Positions 34,156 through 43,965 are shown, counted from the first letter of the stretch. The stretch: DNA of 64,000 bases from an uncultured Cryptobacterium sp. (GCA_958410215.1 CATYOF010000006.1:48278-112277), one strand, 5' to 3'. A program made the numbers and translations. The notes: a model not told the origin generated them from the sequence alone.

Positions 34156-36210
34156 CTAAATCTTCATTGCGGTTTCGTAGGCACCCCAAATAACACTGCG
34201 CAAATTGCCAACCTTTTCACAATCGCCTACCAAATACACCTTCGAACTTTTCTGCACTAAAGGATCGGGCGTGTATCCAATTGAAGCAATTACCGAATCG
34301 CAAGGAATAACCTTGGTTGTGCCATCTTTTTGCGTAATAGAAATTTCACCTTCACGAACTTCTGCCAAAGTGGATTCCAAATACACTGGAACCTTATGGA
34401 ATGCAAACCATTCACGCAAATACGAACTATTGGCAAGACATACGCCAGTTTGTGCAATAAGATCGTCCTTCATTTCAACAATACAAGGTTGCTTGCCTTG
34501 TAAAGCCAACTCATAGGCAATCTCACAACCCGTGAGGCCGCCGCCAATAACCGCAACCGTGGATCCAACTTCTGCACCATTTAGGTAATCGCATGCTTCA
34601 ATCATGCGTTCATACCCAGGAATAGAAGTGGGAATAACAGGCTTTGCACCAGTCGCCACAATTACCGGTGCACTTCCAAACTCAATCAGGCTTGACACTT
34701 CATCTTCTAAATGAACCTCAATACCAAGCACATCCATCTGCCTGCGATACCAAGCAAGCAAATCACGCAATTTACCCTTATACGACTCGGCGCTTGCAGG
34801 AATAAACGTACCACCAAGTTGCGCTGATTTTTCGTGAATAACAGGATGATGACCGCGCAACGAAAGCACTCGGGCTGCTTCCATACCGCCAATGCCGCCA
34901 CCAATAATATGGACCGTCTTGGGAGAATCGGTCTTTTGAATATGATGCTTGTCCCACTGCATGGTTTCTGCATTTACCGCACAACGCGAAAGATTCAAGC
35001 TGTCGTGCAAGGACTGATCGTTCGGAACCCCTTTGTAGTGGCACATGTTAAAGCAACCGTTATGGCACAAAATACAAGGACGAATATCTTCAGGTCTTTC
35101 TTCAATTAACTTGGTAACCCAAGCCTGATCCGCCAAGAACTGGCGCGCGAAACCCGCTCCATCAAGCTTTCCTTGCTCAATTTCCGCCGCGGCAACATAA
35201 GGATCTAAACGACCCGCACAAACCACCGGAATATCAACGAATTGTTTAATGTACTCAACATCTTCCAAATTACAGTTTTCGGGCATATAGATGGGTGGAT
35301 GAGCCCAATACCAGGCATCATAGGTGCCATTATCACAGTTCAGCATGTCATAGCCTGCATCTTGCAAATATTTTGCTGCACGTTGCGATTCTTCCCTATC
35401 GCGCCCTACTTCGGTAAATTCTTCACCAGGCAGCGCACCTTCACGGAAGCCCTTTGTTTTAGAAACCACGCTATAGCGAAGCGAAACCGGGAAATCTTTT
35501 TCGCAAGCCTGCTTAATACCTTGCACGATTTCCACCGCAAAGCGATATCGATTTTCAAATGATCCACCATATTCATCATCACGGTGATTGACATATTTCA
35601 AGGTAAATTGATCCAATAAATACCCTTCATGAACCGCGTGAATTTCAACGCCATCAACCCCTGCTTTTTGCAGAAGTTTTGCCGTTTTAACAAAGGCATC
35701 CACCATTTCATGAATTTCATCTTTGGTCATAGCACGCGACGGCACTTTATCCGACCAGCGATTTGGAGAAGGACTTGCAGTAGCGGTAATTTTATCCAAG
35801 TCCATAAAAGGTTTTGAAACCACGCGGAGAAGCTTATTGGTATAGAGCGTTTCCATTAGCTTGCTAATAGTAAACGAACGCCCAAAACCTGCCGTTAACT
35901 GCACAAACAACTTTGCACCTGTTGCGTGCAACTTCGGCATCCAAGCAGCAAGATCGTCGTACATTTTTTCGTTTTTATACAACCACTGGCCAAACATAGG
36001 GTTATACACTGGTTGGCATCCTGGCAAGACAAGCCCTACATTATTTTTGGCAACTTCCAAAATAAACCGGGCACCTACTTCATCAAAGTGGTTTTTCTCC
36101 ATCCAGCCAAACAGATCGGTACCGCCCATAGAAGTAAGAACGATACGATTTTTAATTTCGCATGAACCAATATTCCACGGTGTAAAAAGTGGTGCAAGTT
36201 TAGAATCCAT
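34156..36210 (-). CDS. Old yellow enzyme / 2-enoate reductase-like iron-sulfur flavoprotein
   Basis: A 684-residue protein of the 2,4-dienoyl-CoA reductase / 2-enoate reductase / BaiC-D group. The N-terminal OYE barrel (1 to about 370) has LFTPWNIGSCEIKNRIVLTSM, GVEIHAVHEGYLLDQF (about 187-202) and NHRDDEYGGSFENRYRF. A 4Fe-4S site follows: C379, C382, C386 and C410. FAD and NAD(P)H Rossmann domains come next, with HIIGGGIGGMEAARV near 435 and VAVIGGGLTGCEIAYEL near 552. Such enzymes reduce activated C=C bonds with NAD(P)H, often as an electron sink. GAGGGGG precedes the ATG. It is first in the operon with aconitase X, which could supply the unsaturated substrate. Confidence 0.88.
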   Translation of the reverse strand: MDSKLAPLFTPWNIGSCEIKNRIVLTSMGGTDLFGWMEKNHFDEVGARFILEVAKNNVGLVLPGCQPVYNPMFGQWLYKNEKMYDDLAAWMPKLHATGAKLFVQLTAGFGRSFTISKLMETLYTNKLLRVVSKPFMDLDKITATASPSPNRWSDKVPSRAMTKDEIHEMVDAFVKTAKLLQKAGVDGVEIHAVHEGYLLDQFTLKYVNHRDDEYGGSFENRYRFAVEIVQGIKQACEKDFPVSLRYSVVSKTKGFREGALPGEEFTEVGRDREESQRAAKYLQDAGYDMLNCDNGTYDAWYWAHPPIYMPENCNLEDVEYIKQFVDIPVVCAGRLDPYVAAAEIEQGKLDGAGFARQFLADQAWVTKLIEERPEDIRPCILCHNGCFNMCHYKGVPNDQSLHDSLNLSRCAVNAETMQWDKHHIQKTDSPKTVHIIGGGIGGMEAARVLSLRGHHPVIHEKSAQLGGTFIPASAESYKGKLRDLLAWYRRQMDVLGIEVHLEDEVSSLIEFGSAPVIVATGAKPVIPTSIPGYERMIEACDYLNGAEVGSTVAVIGGGLTGCEIAYELALQGKQPCIVEMKDDLIAQTGVCLANSSYLREWFAFHKVPVYLESTLAEVREGEISITQKDGTTKVIPCDSVIASIGYTPDPLVQKSSKVYLVGDCEKVGNLRSVIWGAYETAMKI

Positions 36211-36291
36211 AAGTTACCCCCTCAGTACAGATTTAATCTGCTCTCTTAGCCGCACCTCTTAATCGTCCACATCAACACCCCGTTGTGACGC

Positions 36292-36331
36292 GAATCTATT
36301 CCCTCCAAATGAAGGTGCGCTCCATAGATTC
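36292..36331. promoter_or_regulatory. Spaced inverted repeat upstream of the flavoprotein operon
   Basis: GAATCTAT (36292-36299) and ATAGATTC (36324-36331) form a perfect 8-bp inverted repeat with centres about 32 bp apart, close to three helical turns. It lies 82-121 bases upstream of the flavoprotein start. The spacing suits a dimeric or cooperative repressor site. No regulator gene is adjacent. Confidence 0.45.
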
Positions 36332-36437
36332 CATACTACGCTTATTTTGACTAAAGAGATAAAAAACTCGCAGACAAACTGCCAAATTAAAAGGGGGTTT
36401 AGTTCTGTATAGAAAGCTTTTTAGTCTTGAAAGCTTA

Positions 36438-37199
36438 TTAGTCTTTCATGATAGCAACGCTCACGCGCTTTACCGTATAGGCCAAGTTCGATTCTTTATT
36501 TGCTTCCGAATAATCGTAATCAAGCGTTACTTCCCAAGAATACGCTTGGTCATCTTGCGTGGTATCCCCCGTGAAAGAATAATGTTCTCGTAGAAGGGTT
36601 TTTCTATCCGATTCATAGGTGGAATATTCCGAAGCATCAGGCAATTCCACACTACCAACTTCTATTCCCGTAAGTCCGACCTTATCTAAAATGAATTCAA
36701 CAATATGAAACTGTTTTACTGCTGGCGCAAAGGCAACATCACCATAACCTAACAAATCACAAGGAGCTTCGTATGACGCCGCCGCAACGTTTCCCTTAGA
36801 ATCAAGACCTAAGGTAACGGTAGGAGTTCCTGAATAGGTATCACCCTTTTCATCCGCCAAAAGAACTACCACTTCATTACTAAAACCTAAAGAACTTAAG
36901 GTTTCCAAATCCTGTACCGTAGCACCATGACCAATAGCTTGAATAGCATCATCTTTTGACATACCCATCAAAGAAACAAGATCAATAACTTGAGTAGTCG
37001 GAGACGTAAGTAAAGGTTCACTCGCTTTGGAATTTTGTTCTTCAACATCTTCTTGAGCAGCAGTCATATACAACGTTGATTGCGAATTAATTACGAGCGC
37101 TGCAATAAGGCCAATAGCAGCAAGCACCAGTACTACAACACACACAACAAGCCAGGTGATGCCTTTTTTATTGCGTGGATTATCTTGCATGTTCTGCAT
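36438..37199 (-). CDS. Single-pass membrane-anchored hypothetical protein
   Basis: A 253-residue protein I do not recognise. A short basic N-terminus (MQNMQDNPRNKKG) is followed by one strong transmembrane segment at about 14-37 (ITWLVVCVVVLVLAAIGLIAAL), then about 210 residues outside the membrane. That part starts with an acidic linker and has VSLMGMSKDDAIQAIGHGATVQDLETL near 75-100, which reads like a small helical domain, then a beta-rich region. There is no lipobox or sortase motif. The next gene, 18 bases downstream, also encodes a single-span membrane protein, so the two may form a complex. Confidence 0.65.
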   Translation of the reverse strand: MQNMQDNPRNKKGITWLVVCVVVLVLAAIGLIAALVINSQSTLYMTAAQEDVEEQNSKASEPLLTSPTTQVIDLVSLMGMSKDDAIQAIGHGATVQDLETLSSLGFSNEVVVLLADEKGDTYSGTPTVTLGLDSKGNVAAASYEAPCDLLGYGDVAFAPAVKQFHIVEFILDKVGLTGIEVGSVELPDASEYSTYESDRKTLLREHYSFTGDTTQDDQAYSWEVTLDYDYSEANKESNLAYTVKRVSVAIMKD

Positions 37200-37217
37200 A
37201 ACTACCTACCCACTGCT

Positions 37218-37556
37218 CTATCTAAAGAGCACAAAATACAAACCAAACGCCACAAGTCCTAATATCAACACCACAATAAGAATCTTATGAACGTTTTCAA
37301 GAGGAGCAGAACTTTTCAGATCGTCCTCCGTTAAGTTATCGAGAGCACTTTCCGAACTTGGTTTAGCTTTCCCGGTTGAGTTTGAAGAAATCACCGATTC
37401 TTCAGCGGCAGGTATGTCGTTATTAGAAATATTCTCGAATACATTATCGGGCGGTTCCTCAGGAGCATTATCGGATACAATTTCAGAAGCACTTTCAGGC
37501 GCCTTTTCTACTGAAATTAACGTATACCTATGTTCACCAGAAGAAGTGTTATTCAT
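37218..37556 (-). CDS. Tail-anchored acidic hypothetical protein
   Basis: A 112-residue protein with a long Ser/Glu/Asp/Pro-rich, probably disordered N-terminal region (about 1-85) and a C-terminal transmembrane segment at about 90-111 (ILIVVLILGLVAFGLYFVLF). Topology is likely N-in and tail-anchored. There is no recognisable domain. The ribosome binding site is weak. The adjacent downstream gene (36438-37199) has the reverse arrangement, an N-terminal anchor, and the two genes are 18 bases apart. Confidence 0.6.
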   Translation of the reverse strand: MNNTSSGEHRYTLISVEKAPESASEIVSDNAPEEPPDNVFENISNNDIPAAEESVISSNSTGKAKPSSESALDNLTEDDLKSSAPLENVHKILIVVLILGLVAFGLYFVLFR

Positions 37557-37735
37557 TTCTCTTAGCCCTACTTAACCCTACTTCGCAAGCATTGCAAAAA
37601 CTTGCGTTCATTCCAAAATGAAATCCCTTATTGGGAACACCCTTATCGGGAGCATGTACTTTATCTAGAGTATTTACTCTTACCTAAAAACACGCTCCCT
37701 TAGTTACTAGACAAGCTTTTGCCTAAAGCGCATTG

Positions 37736-39421
37736 TTACTCAAATTTTTGTACATACGCAGTCATTTCCGCTGCAATATGCGCATCAATTGATCGGGCCT
37801 GTCGTTCAGTATCGCCAACCGTAAAGACATACACTTTTACTTTAGGTTCTGTACCACTAGGACGAACAATTACTTTATGTTCGTTATCCAAATCAAACTC
37901 AAGCACATTGGCACTTGGTAAGCCATGGACCCCAACAAGGTAGTCTGTATACTGCTGTACATATAAATTAGCAATTGAAGGCATAGGATTTGCACGTAAA
38001 TCATTCATTAACGCAGTCATTTGGCGAGCACCATCAGCACCTTCAAAGGTAAAAGATAAGGTGCGGTTATGATAAAAACCATATTCATCATATAAATCCT
38101 GCATTGCTTGATAAAGGTTTTTACCTAACCCACGATAGTAACGAGCCATCTGGCAAATGAGCATCGAAGCCACCACGGCATCTTTATCACGCGCATGCGT
38201 ACCAGCCAAATACCCGTATGATTCTTCAAATCCAAAAATAAAGTCGTCGCTGCGGTTTTCGTTTTCCAATTCAGCAATTACGCCACCAATGTATTTAAAG
38301 CCAGTAAGCACGCGGCGAACTTCAATCCCATAGTGTTGCGCCACAGGGTCTACCATACTTGAAGACACAATAGTGGTAACCACAACTGGATTTTCAGGCA
38401 TCGTACCTGCTGCAATTCTGCTTCGGCAAATAAAGTCAAGCAGCAAAACACCCACTTCATTGCCACTTAATAACTTGTAGTCATCGCCATCCTTTACCGC
38501 AATACCTACTCGGTCTGCATCAGGATCAGTTGCCAGCAACAAATCAGGATGAACTTCTTCACATAACGCAATACCGCGCTCAAGAGCATCCCTATTTTCT
38601 GGATTGGGATAGGGACAGGTAGGGAAATTACCATCAGGCTGGGACTGTTCTTCGACCACATGAATATCATCCACGCCGATGCGCTTCAAAATGCGAGTTA
38701 CACATTCAAGTCCCGTACCGTTTAAGGGCGTATATACCACACGCAAAGGATCATCTGCTTGAGGAACGTGCTGTTCATATACGGCATCCAAATAAGCATC
38801 AAGCACTTCTTCGCCAATCATTACTACCAAGCCCTGTTTCAAGGCTTCATCAAAAGGCATAAGGCGAACATCATCAAATACATCAACTTGTGCAATACAT
38901 TCGGTAATAGCATCTGCCATATGACTTGCAATTTGGCAGCCATCAGGACCATAGGCTTTATAGCCGTTATACTGGCTTGGATTATGGCTTGCCGTTACGT
39001 TAATACCCATAGCACAACCTAAATAGCGCGTTGCAAAAGAAAGTGCTGGAGTTGGTTCAAGCCTAGGATACACATAAGAAGTAATGCCATTTGCCGCTAA
39101 TACGCTTGCGGCAGTATGAGCAAAAAGCTTTGAATTAATACGTGAATCGTAGCAGATTGCCACAGTACCTGGCGTATCATCACCAGCTTGACCATTGATG
39201 TAGTTAGCAATACCCTGCGTTGCCTGACCTACCGTATGGATATTCATACGGTTAGTACCTGCGCCCAAAACACCACGTAAACCCGCAGTACCAAATTCAA
39301 GCGCACGATAAAATGCATCTTCAATAGCCTCATCATCGTTCGCCATAGAATCTAAGCTCGCGCGTAATTCGGCATCAGTTACCTTTTCACACCAAAGATT
39401 GTATAAAGAACGGCAATCCAT
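37736..39421 (-). CDS. Phosphoglucomutase/phosphomannomutase
   Basis: A 561-residue alpha-D-phosphohexomutase. The catalytic phosphoserine lies in TASHNPSQYNGYKAYGPDGCQ, the magnesium loop in ATDPDADRVGIAV, the sugar-specificity loop in GFEESYGYLAG, and the C-terminal phosphate-binding loop in VRPSGTEPKVKVYVF. Length fits the larger PgcA-type group. It interconverts hexose 1- and 6-phosphates for glycolysis and envelope sugar nucleotides. The start is set at ATG 39421, where AGGAG lies upstream; ten more codons are open above it without a ribosome binding site. Confidence 0.93.
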   Translation of the reverse strand: MDCRSLYNLWCEKVTDAELRASLDSMANDDEAIEDAFYRALEFGTAGLRGVLGAGTNRMNIHTVGQATQGIANYINGQAGDDTPGTVAICYDSRINSKLFAHTAASVLAANGITSYVYPRLEPTPALSFATRYLGCAMGINVTASHNPSQYNGYKAYGPDGCQIASHMADAITECIAQVDVFDDVRLMPFDEALKQGLVVMIGEEVLDAYLDAVYEQHVPQADDPLRVVYTPLNGTGLECVTRILKRIGVDDIHVVEEQSQPDGNFPTCPYPNPENRDALERGIALCEEVHPDLLLATDPDADRVGIAVKDGDDYKLLSGNEVGVLLLDFICRSRIAAGTMPENPVVVTTIVSSSMVDPVAQHYGIEVRRVLTGFKYIGGVIAELENENRSDDFIFGFEESYGYLAGTHARDKDAVVASMLICQMARYYRGLGKNLYQAMQDLYDEYGFYHNRTLSFTFEGADGARQMTALMNDLRANPMPSIANLYVQQYTDYLVGVHGLPSANVLEFDLDNEHKVIVRPSGTEPKVKVYVFTVGDTERQARSIDAHIAAEMTAYVQKFE

Positions 39422-39521
39422 GTACCAGACTCTCCTTAACCAGTATTGCAAGAAACTCTGCTCTTTTAGCTACAGAGCAGTATAACAAGGGTGCAGCAAG
39501 GCTAGACTGGCAAACAACTAA

Positions 39522-40526
39522 TCAGTGTTTTACGCCCGCAAAAATACGCATTTTGCGAAGCTTATTACTAGCAAAATGTACTTGATGAGATTTACCCTTC
39601 TTCTTGGGAAGATTGCTCAATGCTAATATTTTCTTCTCAGGAAGATTTAAAAGCGCTACCGCACACACTATCAAAACTACACCCACTACGTTTACTAGGG
39701 TAAGAACATCACCAAACACCGTAACCCCAATAAAAAGCGAAACCATAGGTTCAACAAAAGCCATAATAGAGGCTTTTCCTGTTTCCATATGAGCAAGGCC
39801 CGTGGTATAACACGCAAAAGGCAACACAGTAGAAACTAAGGAAAGGTCAAGCATTACCACCAACACTGTCGAAGATGAAAAGGCACTGGTAATAATTTCT
39901 ACTGGTTGAGAAAACGGGATAAGCGCACAGGCGGCACAGGCAAAAGTGTAGAACATTACCGTCGGCGCTTCATAATGCTTGAGCGCTACTCGAGCGAACA
40001 AGGAATACAAGGCATACCCAATACCAGATGCTAAACCAACCAGTATCCCAAATGCCGATAAGGAAACACTTCCCGATCCCACACCTACTACCAGCAAACA
40101 GCCTGCAAAAGCCAAACCCAACGCGAAAAGACGTTGCTTGGTAAGGCGTTCTTTAAAACATACGGCGGATAGCAACACTACAAAACAAGGAGCGGTGTAC
40201 AGCAAGATAGCCGCAAACGAAAGACCGCAAAGCGTAATGCAAGCAAAATAGCATACGTTATAAAAGGCGATACTTATCACGCCTGTTCCCACAAACATCC
40301 ACAAATGGCGAAGGCGAATTCTAAACGCATGAGGTTTTACACTGGCTAAGAAAACACCAATCACCACCGCTGCAACACTACAACGTACAACCGTTATTTG
40401 AACAGGCGACAAACCTACAGAAGAAAGATAGGTTGAAAATAACCCAATGAGCCCCCATGAAATCCCTGCAAGAATTACAAGAAGTGGTGCCACAATACGC
40501 CAGTCAATTGTAAGCGACAATTTCAC
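39522..40526 (-). CDS. EamA/DMT family transporter
   Basis: A ten-helix drug/metabolite superfamily exporter of about 334 residues, made of two EamA repeats (about 10-140 and 150-290). Typical elements are ILAGISWGLIGLFSTYLSS and AVSVCF-like ends of helices; the second repeat has EPMVSLFIGVTVFGDVLTLVNVVGVVLIV. About 40 basic residues (KKKGKSHQVHFASNKLRK) end the protein on the cytoplasmic side. The start is taken at GTG 40526, where GGAG sits six bases upstream; GTG 40547 is also open but has none. It is divergent from a LysR gene, a common arrangement for amino-acid or metabolite exporters. Confidence 0.85.
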   Translation of the reverse strand: MKLSLTIDWRIVAPLLVILAGISWGLIGLFSTYLSSVGLSPVQITVVRCSVAAVVIGVFLASVKPHAFRIRLRHLWMFVGTGVISIAFYNVCYFACITLCGLSFAAILLYTAPCFVVLLSAVCFKERLTKQRLFALGLAFAGCLLVVGVGSGSVSLSAFGILVGLASGIGYALYSLFARVALKHYEAPTVMFYTFACAACALIPFSQPVEIITSAFSSSTVLVVMLDLSLVSTVLPFACYTTGLAHMETGKASIMAFVEPMVSLFIGVTVFGDVLTLVNVVGVVLIVCAVALLNLPEKKILALSNLPKKKGKSHQVHFASNKLRKMRIFAGVKH

Positions 40527-40547
40527 AGGCAACTCCAATCTTAACAC

Positions 40548-40982
40548 TCAACAACGCCCAGTCTTAAAACTAACCTGCCTTGAGCTATCCACCCAGAAGC
40601 CCTTTAGCGTAGATCTTCCACACCTAAACCTCGGCATTTCCGATGTGTTTCGTATAGAAACCCTTTAATAAGACAGGCAGGTTTACTAAAAAGAATTCCC
40701 CAACGCCAAAAGACGATGAGGAATTTCATGATCAGGAATCCGCTCTCTACCCTGCATCACCCTGACATGCCACCTTTGCACCTATTTCTTCACGCACGAA
40801 AGTGGGAAATAGAAATTCAACTAGCCCAATTCGTGTTGCCCCATGAAGCAATAAAAGGTGACACCACTGTTATAAAGGGATTTGAGTAATTAGTAAAACC
40901 ATAATATATTAAGGTTGTTTTAAGTTTTACTTAAACCATGTAAGCAAAACCATACAACCAAAATAAGGAAACACCGATATCT
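40548..40982. promoter_or_regulatory. EamA-lysR divergent region with a LysR-type operator
   Basis: No convincing gene lies in these 435 bases. TTTAAG-TTTTA-CTTAAA at 40919-40935 fits a LysR T-N11-A box and ends 47 bases before the lysR start, as for autoregulation. Separately, AACCTGCCT (about 40575) and AGGCAGGTT (about 40676) form a widely spaced inverted repeat nearer the EamA gene. The remainder is AT-rich without clear structure. Confidence 0.5.
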
Positions 40983-41876
40983 ATGGACACTTCCCGTTAC
41001 CGTGCATTTATTAAATCAGTCGAATTAGGCAGTTTTTCAAAAGCTGCACAAGAACTAGCCTATACGCCATCGGGCGTAAGCCAGCTTATAGCTGCCCTTG
41101 AAAAAGACTTACATTTTGCGGTACTTGAACGTACTCGAAACGGGGTGCGCCTTACCGAAAACGGACAACGAGTTCTCCCTATCGCCCGCGCTATCGTGCA
41201 GGAAGAAGATCGTTTATTTCAACTTTCTTCAGAACTGCGCGGCCTATCGATTGGCAGCGTTACCATAGCTTCCTATCCCAGCGTGGCATCACATTGGCTG
41301 CCTAAGGTTTTAAAAGAATTTCGTGAACAATTCCCTCATATTGAAATCCGCGTAATGGAAGGCATTCATCAGGAAATATCGGAATGGTTAGACCAAAAGG
41401 AAGTTGATTTTGGGTTCATGAGCTATGACCCCACCACTTCTTATGATTGGATTCCCCTTGCCCATGACCCCATGATTGCCGTGTTACCCCTCAACCATCC
41501 GTATGCCAATGCTCCAAGCTATCCTTTGCGCGAATGCAGTAAAGAAGATTTTATTATGCCCGGCAAAGGTCAGGATATTGATACCCTTGGCGTACTATCC
41601 CGCCACAATTTGCATCCTCGCATTGCTTATGAAACTATCGAAACTGCCGCTACCCTTGGCATGATCGAAGCAGGTATGGGCATTACCATTACCAACAGCC
41701 TTTCAGCAGAAAAGTATGACTTTAAAGTAAGTAAGGTGCCGATTGATCCCTCAGAGGCAATTTTAGTTGCTATTGCTATACCCGATCTTTCAACCTGCGC
41801 ACCTGCCGCGCGCCACTTCATAGAATTTGCCACTGAGCATTTACAACAAAAAGGTATTACTCTAACGTTGCCTTAA
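40983..41876 (+). CDS. LysR family transcriptional regulator
   Basis: A 297-residue LysR regulator. The winged helix-turn-helix occupies about 1-60: RYRAFIKSVELGSFSKAAQELAYTPSGVSQLIAALEKDLHF with RTRNGVRLTENG after it. The periplasmic-binding-protein-like effector domain (about 90-297) starts GSVTIASYPSVASHWLPKVL. It is divergent from the EamA exporter gene and probably controls it and itself through the T-N11-A site at 40919-40935. AAGGAAAC is about 13 bases upstream. The ligand is unknown. Confidence 0.92.
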   Translation: MDTSRYRAFIKSVELGSFSKAAQELAYTPSGVSQLIAALEKDLHFAVLERTRNGVRLTENGQRVLPIARAIVQEEDRLFQLSSELRGLSIGSVTIASYPSVASHWLPKVLKEFREQFPHIEIRVMEGIHQEISEWLDQKEVDFGFMSYDPTTSYDWIPLAHDPMIAVLPLNHPYANAPSYPLRECSKEDFIMPGKGQDIDTLGVLSRHNLHPRIAYETIETAATLGMIEAGMGITITNSLSAEKYDFKVSKVPIDPSEAILVAIAIPDLSTCAPAARHFIEFATEHLQQKGITLTLP

Positions 41877-42014
41877 AAACATCCAAAAGTTCACGAAAAC
41901 CTGGCGTAAAGGAAATCACCAAAAGAACAAAGCTGACTTATAACGCTCTTTTACGTACCAACGACACACCTACAACTTATAGAATCGCCAACACGCGACC
42001 CAGGACTGCGAGCT

Positions 42015-42548
42015 ATGAAAAAAGAAACCTATATACATATGATTGAATCAATCAAAGCAAAACCATATCTCGCGCAAGCTATTCCTTTGTGTAACAGCAT
42101 TATTACCAAAGCAATTTATATCGCCTATCCATGCCTATTAGTATATCTTCTGTTTTATAGCCCCAGTTTCGATTACGTAGTTCAGTATTTTTTTAACTCC
42201 ACTTTTTTCGATGCCTTCGTAATACCCTTGGCATCGTTCATTATCCTAAGCGCCCTACGTAAAGCCATCAACGCTCCGCGACCTTATGAAGTATTTGAAA
42301 CAAGCCCGCTTATTCCTAAAAACACCAAAGGAAAGTCTTTTCCTAGCCGCCATGTATTTTCTATTTTCGTAATTGGAACAACCTTTTGCTTCTGCTGTCC
42401 GGTACCAGAACTTGGCATAGTAATTTTGGTTTTGGGCATAATACTTGCAGTTATGCGCGTGGTATCAGGCGTGCATTTTACTAAAGATGTAGTAGCAGGA
42501 GCACTACTAGGAATACTAATGGCGGAGCTAGGATTCTATTTGTTCTAG
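42015..42548 (+). CDS. PAP2 family membrane phosphatase
   Basis: A 177-residue integral membrane phosphatase of the PAP2 superfamily with about five helices. All three catalytic motifs are present: RKAINAPRP (about 92-100), PSRHVFS (about 116-122) and MRVVSGVHFTKDV (about 152-164). It likely removes phosphate from phosphatidic acid, undecaprenyl pyrophosphate or a related lipid at the outer face of the membrane. The start ATG has only GCGAG upstream. It is convergent with the AEC transporter gene. Confidence 0.88.
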   Translation: MKKETYIHMIESIKAKPYLAQAIPLCNSIITKAIYIAYPCLLVYLLFYSPSFDYVVQYFFNSTFFDAFVIPLASFIILSALRKAINAPRPYEVFETSPLIPKNTKGKSFPSRHVFSIFVIGTTFCFCCPVPELGIVILVLGIILAVMRVVSGVHFTKDVVAGALLGILMAELGFYLF

Positions 42549-42611
42549 CCGCAAACCCACTTAAACTCTAACACCTAGTCGCTTTCTATTTACGCGAGGG
42601 GAAATAGCGCG

Positions 42612-42636
42612 GCAAGTGGACAGGGCACTTGTCACG
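42612..42636. repeat. Short palindromic repeat, family 2 copy 1
   Basis: GCAAGTG-GACAGGG-CACTTGTCACG matches the perfect palindrome at 63915-63943 (ACAAGTGGACGGGACACTTG core), with one mismatch in the left arm. It lies between convergent genes. It may be a dispersed palindromic unit used as a terminator. Confidence 0.6.
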
Positions 42637-42663
42637 ATTCGCGACACACTTCAGTTGTCCACA

Positions 42664-43770
42664 CTATCCAGCAAGAGGAAACAGCGTCATTACGGCAATG
42701 ATAAGTGGTAAATATACAAAGGAAAGCACGGCTGAAATTACCGTATGCTGCGATGCTAACATTGCATCGCCTTTATGACTTGCAATAAAAGCAGGCACCA
42801 TAGCGCCAGCTGGCATAGCAAATTCCAGCACTGCAATGGCTACAATAACATCGTCAGCAATAAAGCACGACAGAAGATAAAACAACGCCACTGATCCAAC
42901 AAAGAAGCGAATAAAACCAAACACAAATACCCGCCACTGTCTGCAGGCTTCTTTAACCTTCATGCGCGACACATAAAAGCCCACTATAAGCATAGAAATT
43001 GGAGCAGTAAGACTGCCCACCATATCAAATGCGCTCCCCAACACATAGGGCATAGGAATTTGGAAGAACAGCAGCGCAAGCGCCAGTAACGCCGCTACCA
43101 AAGCAGGATTAACGAAACTCCTCCAGGTAAGATGAACATTCGAAAGCGCTCGCTTCCAAGAAAATCCAGCAGCCATATTGCCAGCACCAGCACCATTTGT
43201 GACACCCGTGTTGTTTGGCACATCTGAAGCACCACTCAAATCAGAAGCACTTGCTACACCCACGCCTTTTGCCTCATTAGCAGAAGAGGCACGAAATTCT
43301 CGCAACTGCTGGTCAACCGAAAGCATTGCAACACCAAAACTAAACAGAAATACGTTTATTACTGCCACAATAAGGCTTGTAAGAATGATGGTGCTATCTC
43401 CCAACACTGCCGCTATTACTGGCACCCCAATAAAAGCAGTTTGCGTACAAATACCCGAAAATAAAAAGCAGGCAAACGTATCAGCCGATACACGCAACAA
43501 CACACAAGCAACAACAGAAATTACCGCCATAAGAACAAAAAGCAGCACGCCAAGACCGCAAACAAGAGGAATTTGATTGGCAATTTCACTAAACTTCACC
43601 GATGAAGTGGATGCAATAATCATACAGGGCAGGGTTACGTTAACCAAAATACCAACAAGCTTGTTGGAAGTGTGTTCATCAACATAATTAAGCTTTGCTA
43701 AAGCAAAACCCAAAAGAACTACCAAGGCAAGAATGGCAATCTGCGATATTCCTGCACTAATTCCTTCCAC
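42664..43770 (-). CDS. AEC family transporter (auxin efflux carrier-like)
   Basis: A 368-residue carrier with ten predicted helices in two five-helix halves. The first half includes ILALVVLLGFALAKLNYVDEHTS and ILVNVTLPCMIIAS; the second half includes ALVAALLALALLFFQIPMPYVL, SMLIVGFYVSR and FAMPAGAMVPAFIASHKGD. The central cytoplasmic loop (about 155-205) is long and rich in Ala, Ser and Asn. Family members export small organic acids such as malate; the substrate here is unknown. The start is GTG 43770 with GGGGGA six bases upstream. Confidence 0.87.
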   Translation of the reverse strand: MEGISAGISQIAILALVVLLGFALAKLNYVDEHTSNKLVGILVNVTLPCMIIASTSSVKFSEIANQIPLVCGLGVLLFVLMAVISVVACVLLRVSADTFACFLFSGICTQTAFIGVPVIAAVLGDSTIILTSLIVAVINVFLFSFGVAMLSVDQQLREFRASSANEAKGVGVASASDLSGASDVPNNTGVTNGAGAGNMAAGFSWKRALSNVHLTWRSFVNPALVAALLALALLFFQIPMPYVLGSAFDMVGSLTAPISMLIVGFYVSRMKVKEACRQWRVFVFGFIRFFVGSVALFYLLSCFIADDVIVAIAVLEFAMPAGAMVPAFIASHKGDAMLASQHTVISAVLSFVYLPLIIAVMTLFPLAG

Positions 43771-43965
43771 TGAAATCCCCCACTATTTCCCCTCAAACAA
43801 TACCCGCGACTTATTGTGACGCAGCCACAACCCGCAAACAAGGGCAAACTCTTGCAAACTCTTATTCGTCTAATTCTTTAAGCTATACCCCTGTAACGCC
43901 AGACGAAAAGCAAGGTTTATATGATACTCTGTCGATAGCATAACGAACCACGACAGGAGAACTTC

